Assembly: GCF_005116465.1 (NCBI RefSeq)
Contig: NZ_SWBM01000001.1
Span: forward strand, 186,001-250,000
Length of the DNA: 64,000 nt
Direction: 5' to 3'
Source of the DNA: Robertmurraya kyonggiensis
GTDB taxonomy: Bacteria > Bacillota > Bacilli > Bacillales > Cytobacillaceae
The stretch's first letter is position 1. The number at the start of each line of letters is the position of its first letter. This document shows, in pieces, positions 34,392 through 43,392 of this stretch. A program made the translations under genes and the position numbers. The notes below the pieces were generated by a model, which was given only the letters and a program-made list of their open reading frames with translations, did not search any database and was not told where the DNA came from.

Positions 34392-35117
34392 ATGCAAGAT
34401 ATTGCTTTAAACAAAGCTGGCACAGAATTTAGAAGAGGTATGCAAGCTGGAATCAGTATTGGCATTGGTTATATACCTGGTGCTCTAACATTTGGCTTGC
34501 TTGCCAAGACAACAGGGCTCTCAATTGGAGAAACGTTATTAATGAGTTTGGTCGTATATGCAGGGGCTGCCCAATATATATCACTGAGCTTACTAACGTT
34601 AGGCACAGGAACATTTGAAATTATCTTAACGACTTTCATTGTGAATATCCGCCATTTTCTTATGTCAGCTTCTTTAAATGAAAAAAGTGAAGAGGATGAG
34701 CCAATAGTAAAAGCAGCTTATGCATTTGGGATTACCGATGAGACCTTTTCAGTAGCTGCAGTCAAGGAAGGGACTGTATCAGCAAGGTATATGTTCGGCT
34801 TAAACTTAATTGCTTATTTAAGTTGGGTTGTTTTTTCAGGAATCGGTCATGCAGTTGGTGCAAGCTTGCCGCAAATATTTCAAGAAAGCATGTCTGTTGC
34901 TCTGTATGCTATGTTTGTTGCGCTATTAGTGCCATCTATGAAGAATGGAGTAAAGGTTGTATTTTTAGCTGCATTAGCTGCCATTTTTAATACCATTTTT
35001 ACGATCACGAATGCTTTATCAACGGGATGGGCGATTGTCACGGCGACCTTGCTTTCAGCAGTCCTTGTTGAATTAATCGTGATGATGAAAGAAAGGGTGA
35101 CAAAGAATGCAGAGTGA
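34392..35117 (+). CDS. azlC: AzlC family branched-chain amino acid exporter subunit
   Basis: The 241-residue membrane protein has the AzlC pattern (GIGYIPGALTFGLLAKTTGL, GAAQYISLSLLTLGTG, VNIRHFLMSASL) and about seven TM segments. With AzlD it exports branched-chain amino acids or analogues such as 4-azaleucine. ATG 34392 follows GGGGGGTTGGCGG. Longer in-frame openings start inside the operator region. Confidence 0.88.
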   Translation: MQDIALNKAGTEFRRGMQAGISIGIGYIPGALTFGLLAKTTGLSIGETLLMSLVVYAGAAQYISLSLLTLGTGTFEIILTTFIVNIRHFLMSASLNEKSEEDEPIVKAAYAFGITDETFSVAAVKEGTVSARYMFGLNLIAYLSWVVFSGIGHAVGASLPQIFQESMSVALYAMFVALLVPSMKNGVKVVFLAALAAIFNTIFTITNALSTGWAIVTATLLSAVLVELIVMMKERVTKNAE

Positions 35118-35412
35118 GATCGTCTGGATGATCATTGGCATGGGAGTCGCTACGTATATTCCAAGAATGCTTCCTTTTGTCCTTTTTCGCGGGAAGGAAT
35201 TACCTGAATTTCTTCAAGGGGTATTAAAAAATGTTCCGTACGCCACATTAGGCGCTCTTATCTTTCCAGGAATTCTTTTTATTCACGAAGATATTTGGTA
35301 TGGGATTTTAGGAGCAGCTGTGGCGATTTTTATTTCCTTCATTGGTGCAAATGTTATTGTCGTCGTATTAGGGTCAATTGCTGTCTTATCTTTGTATTCT
35401 TTTTTCATTTGA
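35107..35412 (+). CDS. azlD: AzlD family branched-chain amino acid exporter subunit
   Basis: The 101-residue protein has 3-4 TM segments and the AzlD motif YIPRMLPFVLFRGKELPEF followed by VPYATLGALIFPGIL. It overlaps azlC by 11 bases and so is translationally coupled. Confidence 0.88.
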   Translation: MQSEIVWMIIGMGVATYIPRMLPFVLFRGKELPEFLQGVLKNVPYATLGALIFPGILFIHEDIWYGILGAAVAIFISFIGANVIVVVLGSIAVLSLYSFFI

Positions 35413-35443
35413 TGCTAGTTCATGTGAGAGCTAGCTTTTTTTG
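35412..35443 (+). terminator. Terminator of azlCD
   Basis: GCTAGTT pairs with AGCTAGC, with one G-U pair, followed by seven T. Confidence 0.7.
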
Positions 35444-35571
35444 ATTTTATTTGGAGATTTTGAGATGCTAATGAGTAGTCTGCAGTTCTAAATGTTATTT
35501 TTTTTACTAAAATGATAATAGAGTGGTTGTCCAACGAGTAGTTCATTTTTACAACGCGGAGGGGGAATGGG

Positions 35572-36852
35572 ATGGCTAGAAAAATTGGATTATATGGCAT
35601 ACTCTCGTACATTCTATATGGTCTATTCTTTTATTGGTATTTGTTCTATTTTGCCGATTCAAGTTTACCGTTTGAATACGAAGGTTCAAGCGCAGATCCA
35701 GCAACTTTTCTGAATGGACGTGAGCTCACATTAAGTGAAGAATATTCGAAAATACGAAATTTATTGTTTTTCTTAAGTACACCCTTTGAATGGCTACTCT
35801 ATATATTTGTTTTATTAACGGGGCTTTCTGGCGCTTTTAAAAAATGGGCAGGTCAGTCTTCAAAGTTTAAAATGGTCCAAGTGGCGATCTATACATTCTG
35901 GCTTTCCTTATTTGCTTATGCAGTTACGTTCCCATTAAGCTATATCAGCCATTCTCTATCGAAGTCTTATAATATTTCGACTCAATCGTTTCCCTCATGG
36001 ATGAAGGATGAGTTGATTGATTTCTGGATTAATTTTGGAACGATGTTGATCATTGTTGCCGTAGTCTACTGGTTGATGAGTAAAAGTCAAAAACGTTGGT
36101 GGCTATATGCATGGCTATTGTCAGTGCCATTTACATTATTTGTGATGTTCCTTCAGCCTGTTGTCATCGACCCGTTATACAATGACTTTTACCCGTTAAA
36201 GGACAAGCAATTAGAAGCCAAAATATTAGAACTTGCCAGTCAAGCTAATATCCCAGCTGAGCATGTGTTTGAAGTCAACATGGCTGAAAAAACAAATTCG
36301 TTGAATGCCTATGTTACCGGGATTGGAGCAAATTCCCGGATCGTTCTTTGGGATACGACATTAAATCGGTTAACGGATGATCAAATCTTATTCATAATGG
36401 CTCATGAAATGGCCCATTATGTGGAAAAGCATCTCTATATCGGGATAGCTGGCTATTTACTTCTATCATTAATTGGGCTGTATCTAGTCGCTAGGCTCAT
36501 GAATATCGTGGTTGCCAAATGGGGAGAAGTTCTTAGGATTCCAAGAGTTAATGATATCCGTTCATTCCCTTTGTTTTTGCTGCTTCTATCGGTGCTGATG
36601 TTTGCTGCTAGTCCGTTTTCTAATCTTGTTTCACGCTATCAAGAATCGCGAGCTGATAAATATGCGATTGAAATGACAGATAACGTAGAAGCAGGTGTGA
36701 AGACTTTTCAGGAGTTGAGCAGAGCCGGACTCAGCCAGGTTAATCCACCACTTTTAGTCAAACTCTTTAGGTATGGACACCCAACAATGCTTGAACGAAT
36801 TTCGATGCTGGAAGAGTATGAGCTTGAAAAAAGAAGAGAGAGTCAGGAATAA
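35572..36852 (+). CDS. yhfN: M48 family zinc metalloprotease YhfN (Ste24-like)
   Basis: The 426-residue membrane protein has several TM segments and the zinc motif in MAHEMAHYVEKH, with the third ligand Glu in YQESRADKYAIEM. This is the CAAX-protease-1 layout. The length equals that of B. subtilis YhfN and the position between lcfB and comK fits. ATG 35572 follows GCGGAGGGGGAATGGG. It acts in the membrane; its substrates are unknown. Confidence 0.87.
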   Translation: MARKIGLYGILSYILYGLFFYWYLFYFADSSLPFEYEGSSADPATFLNGRELTLSEEYSKIRNLLFFLSTPFEWLLYIFVLLTGLSGAFKKWAGQSSKFKMVQVAIYTFWLSLFAYAVTFPLSYISHSLSKSYNISTQSFPSWMKDELIDFWINFGTMLIIVAVVYWLMSKSQKRWWLYAWLLSVPFTLFVMFLQPVVIDPLYNDFYPLKDKQLEAKILELASQANIPAEHVFEVNMAEKTNSLNAYVTGIGANSRIVLWDTTLNRLTDDQILFIMAHEMAHYVEKHLYIGIAGYLLLSLIGLYLVARLMNIVVAKWGEVLRIPRVNDIRSFPLFLLLLSVLMFAASPFSNLVSRYQESRADKYAIEMTDNVEAGVKTFQELSRAGLSQVNPPLLVKLFRYGHPTMLERISMLEEYELEKRRESQE

Positions 36853-36880
36853 GCAGAGTCCATTTGGGCTCTGTTTTTCA
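36851..36880 (+). terminator. Terminator of yhfN
   Basis: CAGAGTCC pairs with GGGCTCTG, then TTTTTC. Confidence 0.85.
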
Positions 36881-36938
36881 TTTGAAACTTTTTCCAATGA
36901 ATATCGTAAGTAGTATTATTAGTTTAGGGGGCGAAATT

Positions 36939-37871
36939 ATGAGAGAACTAGATGATCAAATTATGGAGCTTAAACAAGAAAAATATTTAAAGGAAAAGTT
37001 TCTTCGAAGATTAGAAGAGCTTCAGAGAGAGCGGCAACACGAAGCTGATAACGGAAAAAGCTTGAGACTACGATTAGAAAAAGAATTAAAGGACGTGGAT
37101 AAGCTCGAAGGTGTTTCCCTTTCAGGATTTTTTCATATGATTGCTGGAAAAAAGGAAGAGCGTCTTGAAAAGGAAAAAGAAGAGGCGTTTAAAGCAAGAA
37201 TTCTGTATGAGGAGTCTAAACAAAAGCTAGCAGAGTTGGATGTAGATATGCATGCTTTGAATGCAAAGATTGAAGAGATTGGCGATGTAGATGAACGCCT
37301 TAAGGCTGTGTTGATGGAAAAAGAGCAGCTCATCCATGAATCTGATCCAGCCCTTAGTGCACTACTCAATAATTTGATGGATCAGAAGATAAATTTGGAA
37401 ATGGCATTAAAGGAACTCGATGAAGCAAATGATGCAGCTTTACAAGCTGAAAAGGCATTGGAAAAGGCAGATAGTTCTTTAACGAGTGCCAAAAACTGGG
37501 GCTATATGGATATGGCTGGCGGAGGGCTCATGTCTACTTTAATTAAGAGATCTCATATGGACGAAGCAAAGGAAGTTTTGCACTCTGCTCAGTATTATTT
37601 GAAGCGCCTGCAAGCCGAGCTTAACGATCTTGGAAAGGAATTAACCACAAATTTGGAGGTATCTGATTTTCTACATATCGCAGATCTCTTCTTTGATAAT
37701 GTTTTTTCGGACTGGATGGTCCAGGAAAGAATTTCGGCATCTGCTTCTCAAGTGGCAGATTGTCTAGAAAGATTGGAAGAGTTACAGAGGGAATTAAAAA
37801 CAGAAAAAAATCGTGTACAAGTGGAACTACAGAAAGTGGTTCAGGACCGGTTATCGTATCTTCATTCATGA
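36939..37871 (+). CDS. Coiled-coil protein of unknown function
   Basis: The 310-residue soluble protein is almost wholly coiled coil (DDQIMELKQEKYLKEKFLRR onwards). A Gly-rich break at about 190-205 (MDMAGGGLMSTLIKRS) lies between two long helical arms. ATG 36939 follows TAGGGGGCGAAATT. An opening at 36864 has no ribosome site. The charged arms resemble cytoplasmic stress or scaffold proteins of bacilli. I do not recognise the family. Confidence 0.7.
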   Translation: MRELDDQIMELKQEKYLKEKFLRRLEELQRERQHEADNGKSLRLRLEKELKDVDKLEGVSLSGFFHMIAGKKEERLEKEKEEAFKARILYEESKQKLAELDVDMHALNAKIEEIGDVDERLKAVLMEKEQLIHESDPALSALLNNLMDQKINLEMALKELDEANDAALQAEKALEKADSSLTSAKNWGYMDMAGGGLMSTLIKRSHMDEAKEVLHSAQYYLKRLQAELNDLGKELTTNLEVSDFLHIADLFFDNVFSDWMVQERISASASQVADCLERLEELQRELKTEKNRVQVELQKVVQDRLSYLHS

Positions 37872-37906
37872 GGTCATGCGGAAAATCCATGTCGTACTCA
37901 AAAAAA

Positions 37907-37946
37907 CAAAGCTGTCTCAAAGGGCGACCCTTTGGAGACAGCTTTT
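37907..37946. terminator. Bidirectional terminator
   Basis: AAGCTGTCTCAAAGGG (37909-37924) pairs with CCCTTTGGAGACAGCTT (37928-37944), flanked by an A run and a T run. It serves the coiled-coil gene and the oncoming yhzC gene. Confidence 0.9.
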
Positions 37947-37966
37947 TAAATGAGTGGATATCCTAT

Positions 37967-38203
37967 TTACGTGCCAAATTTTTTGTTCAGTTCCTTGTAC
38001 TTTGTAGATAGCTGAAGGAAGGTTTTTTTGTCCTGCTCGTCAATGGCCTTGTCAATACGTTTTGTTAATTTTTCCTTCTCTGACTTGAGCAGAGCTTCTG
38101 ATAAAATCATATCGATGTATAAGTTTAGCACATACGCTTCCTTTAACTTTTTGCGATTCATTGCACCGGATTTCATAAATTCTGTATAAGATTGTTCTCT
38201 CAC
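37967..38203 (-). CDS. yhzC: IDEAL-domain protein (YhzC-like)
   Basis: The 78-residue protein consists mostly of an IDEAL domain (LNLYIDMILSEALLKSEKEK, then LTKRIDKAIDEQDKKTF). The start is GTG 38203 with AGGGGTGA before it. The longer opening to 38341 adds a hydrophobic string with no ribosome site. In B. subtilis a 77-residue IDEAL protein lies next to comK, and IDEAL domains are found in proteins that bind Clp-linked or ComK-linked partners. A role in tuning ComK is inferred only from position. Confidence 0.8.
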   Translation of the reverse strand: MREQSYTEFMKSGAMNRKKLKEAYVLNLYIDMILSEALLKSEKEKLTKRIDKAIDEQDKKTFLQLSTKYKELNKKFGT

Positions 38204-38426
38204 CGAAATCACCCCTGATGCCTTTTTGATATTATAAAGGATTTTCGGTAAGCGATCAATTAAATTATTTAAAAATTTAGAAAAATAAAACGGAATAATG
38301 AATGTTTTTTGAATTATTGCCAAGATTCGACAAAATTTCAAATATCCTTGTTATGATAGTAGTGAAACTCTGGATCAGACGAAAGTCCCGATACAAGAGT
38401 TATTTGAGGCATAAGGAGATGGATAT

Positions 38427-38978
38427 ATGGAAAATGGGAGGCTGTTAATTGAAGAATACGAAATAAACTCTTCGACAATTATCTTGCTACCTATTGTGTA
38501 CGGAAGTCGAATATTTACAAAGATTCATGAGCTTGAAGAGGATTCAATCTCTCCATTCAAGCCCCTTGAGATTGTCAAGGAAAGCTGTTATAGCTATGGA
38601 AGTAGTTATGACGGTAGAAAGGTGGCAGCGAGGAAGCTTATAGGGGCAGTCCAAAAAGTTCCCATTGCTGTTTCCCCACTTATTTATATGTTCCCAACAA
38701 CATCACCTGAAAATCCCCATTGTGTTTGGGTAGCACATGAACATGTTGTCGATTACAAAAGAGGAGAAGAACATTGTTCGACGATTGTTAAATTCAGTAA
38801 CAATCAGTTTATCCCACTTCCTATTTCGCTTAGTTCCTTTGAAAACCAGTTGATACGAACCGTGATGCTTAAAACAAAGATTTTAAAAAGCAAAGATACT
38901 CCTACAGCTAAAATGATCTATTCAAGTAAGATTCGAAAATCAAATTCGGCGGAAGAACAAGAAAATTATTATTGGTAA
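38427..38978 (+). CDS. comK: Competence transcription factor ComK
   Basis: The 183-residue protein aligns by eye with B. subtilis ComK (192 residues) through YEINSSTIILLP, IVKESCYSYGSSYDGRKVAA, HCVWVAHEHVVDYK, TIVKFSNNQFIPLPIS and SSFENQLIRTVMLKTK. The C-terminus is shorter. ComK binds AT-boxes and activates DNA-uptake genes and its own gene. ATG 38427 follows AAGGAGATGGATAT. The upstream DNA is AT-rich, but I did not find a perfect AAAAN5TTTT pair. Whether the shorter C-terminal part keeps MecA binding is not clear. Confidence 0.9.
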   Translation: MENGRLLIEEYEINSSTIILLPIVYGSRIFTKIHELEEDSISPFKPLEIVKESCYSYGSSYDGRKVAARKLIGAVQKVPIAVSPLIYMFPTTSPENPHCVWVAHEHVVDYKRGEEHCSTIVKFSNNQFIPLPISLSSFENQLIRTVMLKTKILKSKDTPTAKMIYSSKIRKSNSAEEQENYYW

Positions 38979-38981
38979 ATT

Positions 38982-39341
38982 CTAAATACTAAGATGGGTT
39001 AAGTAAAACTCTAGTAGCTCTTGAACTTTGTTACGAATTCTTGGATTGAAGTAATTGTGGTGCTCTTCGTAGCCCTTATAGAGAAACGTATACATAGTAA
39101 AGGCTTCGTCACGTTTTAATTCGAAAACCTTCAAATTGTTTTTTTTCATATATTGCTTAACCTGTGATAATTCATTTTGGATGGTCTTCATTGTTTTTTC
39201 AATGAGGTTTACATAAGGATCCTTCAGTTTAAAAGGACTCTTATGGATAACGGTCAAATCTCTATTTAAAATGGTGAGGACCATAGGCAGATAAATAGCC
39301 TTCTCAATGATATCCCGATCCTCTTCAGGAATCCTCGTCAT
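38982..39341 (-). CDS. yhjD: YhjD-like hypothetical protein
   Basis: The 119-residue helical protein begins MTRIPEEDRDIIEKAIYLP. It has no TM segment and no enzyme motif. ATG 39341 is preferred to 39347, which touches the GAGGTG ribosome site. The match to B. subtilis yhjD rests on length, my recollection of its start and the nearby yhjE-sipV pair. A LexA-type box lies 19 bp upstream, so it may belong to the SOS response. Confidence 0.65.
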   Translation of the reverse strand: MTRIPEEDRDIIEKAIYLPMVLTILNRDLTVIHKSPFKLKDPYVNLIEKTMKTIQNELSQVKQYMKKNNLKVFELKRDEAFTMYTFLYKGYEEHHNYFNPRIRNKVQELLEFYLTHLSI

Positions 39342-39359
39342 ATTCATTCACCTCTTAAT

Positions 39360-39373
39360 AGAACAAATGTTCG
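39360..39373. promoter_or_regulatory. LexA-like box before yhjD
   Basis: GAACAAATGTTCG contains GAAC-N4-GTTC, and on the minus strand reads CGAACATTTGTTCT. A TATAAT -10 lies further upstream on the minus strand near 39390, so the box would sit just past the transcription start. Confidence 0.55.
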
Positions 39374-39536
39374 TTTTTATTTTATAAAAATTATATGCAA
39401 TTGGCAAGTGAATAATTCCTCAAAGTGAAAAGAATAATTTCCCATTTAAAGTTTGTAAAAAAAAATGTAGAAAAAGCAGGAGAAATTATTTCAATTATCG
39501 AAATAAAAGGGAAGCTAAAAATGGAGGATGATTGAA

Positions 39537-41516
39537 ATGACAAAAGAGTACTTAAAAGCAGAAGATTTATACAAGCTGAAATCAGTGGCCGACCCACGCC
39601 TAAGCAGTAATGGTAAGGATCTTGTGTATGTGGAGACAAAGATCTCTGAAGAAAAGGACGAATATGTTTCGAATCTTTATTACATAGATGTAGAAGAGAA
39701 AACAACTCCTATTCAATGGACATACGGGGAACATCGTAACCATTCTCCACGCTGGTCACCAACAGAGGGAGAAGTAGCTTTTGTCTCCAATCGTAGTGGG
39801 AAAAATCAAATTTTTGTATTAAAAGCAACAGGTGGAGAGGCTCGTCAAGTGACTGAGTGTACAAATGGAGCATCTAATCCAGTTTGGTCTCCAGATGGAA
39901 AAAAAATTGCCTTCAACGTTTCTCTAGGTGAAGACGAACAGTTAGTAGAAAAGGATAAAAAAGAAGAGAAGAAATTAGTTCCACTTGAAGTAGATAAAAT
40001 GAAATACAAATCTGATTCTGCAGGCTTCTGGAATGGAAATTATTCACAAATTGCTGTAGTTGACCTAGAAACAGGTGAAACAGAATTAGTGACAAAAGGG
40101 AAAAACGATTATCATCTTCAAGGCTGGTCACCAGATGGGAAACATCTAGCAGTGTTAACAGACCTAAGCGAGAACTTGGATTTCTCTTTTATAAGTGATG
40201 TGTATTTATTAGATGTTGAGACAAAAGAGCTTGAAAAAATTACAAATAGTAATGGCTATTTTGGTGGTGTTACGTGGTCACCGAATGGAAAATACATTGG
40301 CCTACTTGGGCATGAGAGAGAGTATGACAATGCGACCCTAAGTAAGATTTGGGTGTACGATACAGAGCAAAAAGAACTTTCTTGTCTAACAGCTGACACT
40401 GATTTATTGATTGGTGACTATGCAATTGGAGATTTCCAACAAGGAGCCGTATCACCAGGTCTACTTTGGACTGAGAATAATGAAAGTTTCTATTTCCTTG
40501 CTTCTGATCATGGGAATACGGCTGTTTATTACGGCTCACTACAGGGAGAATTGTATCCAGCCCTATTAGAAAACCAACATGTGTACGGACTAACAACAGG
40601 AGGAACTTTAAATCGAGCAGTAGTAGCGATTAGTAAGCCAACTTTACATGGAGAAATGTTCCTTTTAGATGTACCGACAGGAAATCTAGAGCAATTAACT
40701 GAGGTTAATAAAGAATACACAGATGTAGTGAAGCTAGCAGAAGTAGAGGAAATCGAATTTAAATCGAAGGATGATTGGGACCTTCATGGTTGGATCATGA
40801 AGCCAGCCAACTTTGAAGAAGGAAAGAAATATCCACTTATTCTTGAAATTCACGGTGGACCGCATGCGATGTATGCGAATTCCTATTTCCATGAATTTCA
40901 AATGTTAGCGGGAGCTGGATATGCTGTGTTATACATTAACCCACGAGGCAGTCATGGCTATGGACAAAAGTTTGTTGATGCAGTCCGTGGTGATTATGGT
41001 GGAAGAGATTATGCAGACCTAATGGAAGCAGTCGATTATGCTCTAGAGAAATACGACTTTATCGATGAAACGAAGCTTGGTGTAACAGGTGGAAGCTATG
41101 GAGGCTTCATGACAAACTGGATCGTTGGCCATACAAATCGATTCAAAGCCGCAGTTACCCAACGTTCCATTTCCAACTGGATCAGTTTCTATGGTGTAAG
41201 TGATATCGGCTACTATTTTAATGCATGGCAAATTAAGAGCGAATTAGAGGATGCAGAAACCTTATGGAAGCACTCACCACTCGCTTATGTGAATAATGTT
41301 GAGACTCCACTCCTCATTCTTCATAGTGAAAAGGATTTCCGTTGCCCAATTGAGCAAGCAGAGCAACTCTATATTGCCTTGAAGCATCGTCAGAAAGAAA
41401 CAAAGTTTGTTCGTTTCCCAGAATCGAATCATGAGCTTTCAAGAAGTGGAAAACCAACTTTAAGAATTGCTAGATTAAATTACATTTTAAATTGGTTCAG
41501 TGAGTATATTAAATAA
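39537..41516 (+). CDS. yuxL: S9 family prolyl oligopeptidase-type peptidase (YuxL-like)
   Basis: The 659-residue protein has an N-terminal beta-propeller (about 15-390, with WSPDGKKIAF-like blades) and a C-terminal alpha/beta-hydrolase domain. Catalytic Ser is in GVTGGSYGGFMTNW, Asp in HSEKDFRCPIEQ and His in ESNHELSRSG. It probably releases acylated or short peptides in the cytoplasm. ATG 39537 is preferred because GGAGG lies nine bases upstream; ATG 39528 adjoins the ribosome site. Confidence 0.88.
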   Translation: MTKEYLKAEDLYKLKSVADPRLSSNGKDLVYVETKISEEKDEYVSNLYYIDVEEKTTPIQWTYGEHRNHSPRWSPTEGEVAFVSNRSGKNQIFVLKATGGEARQVTECTNGASNPVWSPDGKKIAFNVSLGEDEQLVEKDKKEEKKLVPLEVDKMKYKSDSAGFWNGNYSQIAVVDLETGETELVTKGKNDYHLQGWSPDGKHLAVLTDLSENLDFSFISDVYLLDVETKELEKITNSNGYFGGVTWSPNGKYIGLLGHEREYDNATLSKIWVYDTEQKELSCLTADTDLLIGDYAIGDFQQGAVSPGLLWTENNESFYFLASDHGNTAVYYGSLQGELYPALLENQHVYGLTTGGTLNRAVVAISKPTLHGEMFLLDVPTGNLEQLTEVNKEYTDVVKLAEVEEIEFKSKDDWDLHGWIMKPANFEEGKKYPLILEIHGGPHAMYANSYFHEFQMLAGAGYAVLYINPRGSHGYGQKFVDAVRGDYGGRDYADLMEAVDYALEKYDFIDETKLGVTGGSYGGFMTNWIVGHTNRFKAAVTQRSISNWISFYGVSDIGYYFNAWQIKSELEDAETLWKHSPLAYVNNVETPLLILHSEKDFRCPIEQAEQLYIALKHRQKETKFVRFPESNHELSRSGKPTLRIARLNYILNWFSEYIK

Positions 41517-41526
41517 TAAGAAGACG

Positions 41527-41562
41527 AAACCGCAAAGCTTCAAGTTTTGCGGTTCTTTTTAT
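41527..41562 (+). terminator. Terminator of the S9 peptidase gene
   Basis: AACCGCAAA pairs with TTTGCGGTT, followed by CTTTTT. Confidence 0.88.
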
Positions 41563-41739
41563 CTCGGGCTATACTAGTCCTCTTTCAAATTAGAAAAATC
41601 CCTCTATTTTTGGTACTCTTGAATTAATCAACTTTTATTAGAATCTACAAAACATTTCGTCATAAATCGAAACCTCTAGAGCAAAAAATATGTCCAATAT
41701 TGTATGGAGTAAAATTTCTAAATGGAAGGTATTTTTTAA

Positions 41740-42693
41740 ATGAGATATGAGAGACAAGTGAAAAAGAAAAAAAGAAAATGGAAAGTGTTCCTCCTCATTA
41801 TTTTGCTATTGGTGGTAGGGGCGATTTCCTATAGTTATTTTCAATATAAACAAGGGGTATCGCAATCGTTAGACAAAGTAGATAACCAAACGATTGTACA
41901 GGAAGAATATGAATTTAACGGAGAAAAAGACCGTTATGGAGGAACGAATGTCCTTCTCCTTGGTAGTGATTCTCGTGGAGAAGAACAGTCTCGAGCAGAT
42001 ACAATTATGGTTGCGAGATATCATCCGGATACAGGTTCGTACAAGTTAATTTCCATTATGCGGGATACTTATGTCGAAATTCCAGGTCATGGTGAGAATC
42101 GGATCAACACCGCTTTTGCACTTGGTGGTCCAGAATTACTTAGAGAAACAATCAAAGAAAACTTTGACTTAGATATTCAGTATTATGCCATCGTGGATTT
42201 CCAAGGCTTTGTTCATTTAGTTGATGAAGCTTTTCCAAAAGGCGTAAAAATCGATGTTGAGAAAAAAATGTCTGAAAATATTGGTGTCACGCTTGAGCCT
42301 GGTGTTCAATACCTAGATGGCGAACATCTATTAGGGTACGTTCGATTCCGTCACGATGCCATCGGGGATTTCGGAAGAGTTGAGCGACAACAAAAGGTAG
42401 TCAAACAGATAGGTAGCCAGCTGACAAGCATTCAAACAATACCGAAGCTACCAAAATTGGTTGGTGTTGTCACACCTTTCATAAATACGAATATGGACAC
42501 CGGAGATATGCTGTATATTGGGAAAGACTTTTTATCCAAGGAAAATCGTAATATCGATTCTTTGAGAATCCCAGTTGATCATTCATGGGAGGATGCAACC
42601 ATTAAAGGGGCATCAGTTCTATCCATTGACTTAGAAGAAAATAAAACAGCGATTCATGATTTTCTTGTAGAACAAAAAAGTCCTATAGAATAA
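41740..42693 (+). CDS. LytR-CpsA-Psr family cell-wall glycopolymer ligase
   Basis: The 317-residue protein has a basic N-terminus, one TM segment (about 14-36) and an extracellular LCP domain. Conserved features are LLLGSDSRGEEQSRADTIMV, RDTYVEIPG, the RINTAFALGG helix and VRFRHDAIGDFGRVERQQ. LCP enzymes transfer teichoic acid or other polymers from lipid carriers to peptidoglycan. It is close in type to B. subtilis TagT/U/V. No ribosome site decides against ATG 41740. Confidence 0.88.
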   Translation: MRYERQVKKKKRKWKVFLLIILLLVVGAISYSYFQYKQGVSQSLDKVDNQTIVQEEYEFNGEKDRYGGTNVLLLGSDSRGEEQSRADTIMVARYHPDTGSYKLISIMRDTYVEIPGHGENRINTAFALGGPELLRETIKENFDLDIQYYAIVDFQGFVHLVDEAFPKGVKIDVEKKMSENIGVTLEPGVQYLDGEHLLGYVRFRHDAIGDFGRVERQQKVVKQIGSQLTSIQTIPKLPKLVGVVTPFINTNMDTGDMLYIGKDFLSKENRNIDSLRIPVDHSWEDATIKGASVLSIDLEENKTAIHDFLVEQKSPIE

Positions 42694-42730
42694 AATCGAA
42701 GTCTTTCATGTTTTTAAAGGAGATATTTAA

Positions 42731-43348
42731 GTGGAAGTTGAAGTTTTAAAAGAATGGTTCACATTAGAAAATATAATGGAAGTAATCGAACACTACCGTG
42801 CAATTGGACCAATTCCAGGGATTTTATTACCTATGTTAGAAGCCTTTTTGCCTTTTCTGCCATTGGTGATCTTTGTGATGGCGAACGCCAATGCTTTTGG
42901 GTTATGGTTTGGATTTCTCTTTTCTTGGGTAGGAGCATCTGTAGGAGCGTTGCTTGTCTTTCTTCTTATTCGTCGATATGGGCAAAAAAGATTCCTCTCC
43001 TTTTTAAAAAAGAGCCCGAAAGTCAAAAAATTGATGGCATGGTTGGAGAGACATGGATTTGGACCATTATTCTTATTACTATGCTTTCCATTTACGCCAT
43101 CAGCCGTTGTCAATATAGTGGCGGGTCTTTCGAAAATAAGCATCTATCAGTATATGCTAGCCGTAATAGCTGGAAAAATGGTGATGATTTTTACGATAAG
43201 CTTTGTTGGCTATGATATTCGTTCACTTATTACACAGCCTATCCGAACAGCCATTGTAGGCGTCGTCATTTTTATCTTGTGGCTTGTGGGGAAACAAATT
43301 GAAATCAGACTAAATAAAAACGTGGAAAAGGAAAAACAAATTAGTTAA
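42731..43348 (+). CDS. yhjE: VTT (DedA/SNARE-associated) membrane protein YhjE
   Basis: The 205-residue protein has about five hydrophobic segments and the VTT-domain pattern GARAS-like region WVGASVGALLVFLLIRRYG, then FPFTPSAVVNIVAGLS. GTG 42731 follows AAAGGAGATATTTAA. Proteins of this family act on lipid-carrier or phospholipid movement. The order yhjE-sipV is as in B. subtilis. Confidence 0.85.
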   Translation: MEVEVLKEWFTLENIMEVIEHYRAIGPIPGILLPMLEAFLPFLPLVIFVMANANAFGLWFGFLFSWVGASVGALLVFLLIRRYGQKRFLSFLKKSPKVKKLMAWLERHGFGPLFLLLCFPFTPSAVVNIVAGLSKISIYQYMLAVIAGKMVMIFTISFVGYDIRSLITQPIRTAIVGVVIFILWLVGKQIEIRLNKNVEKEKQIS

Positions 43349-43392
43349 GTCGAAATTCTACATATAGCTAAATTTTCCTGGAGGTGAAGGGG

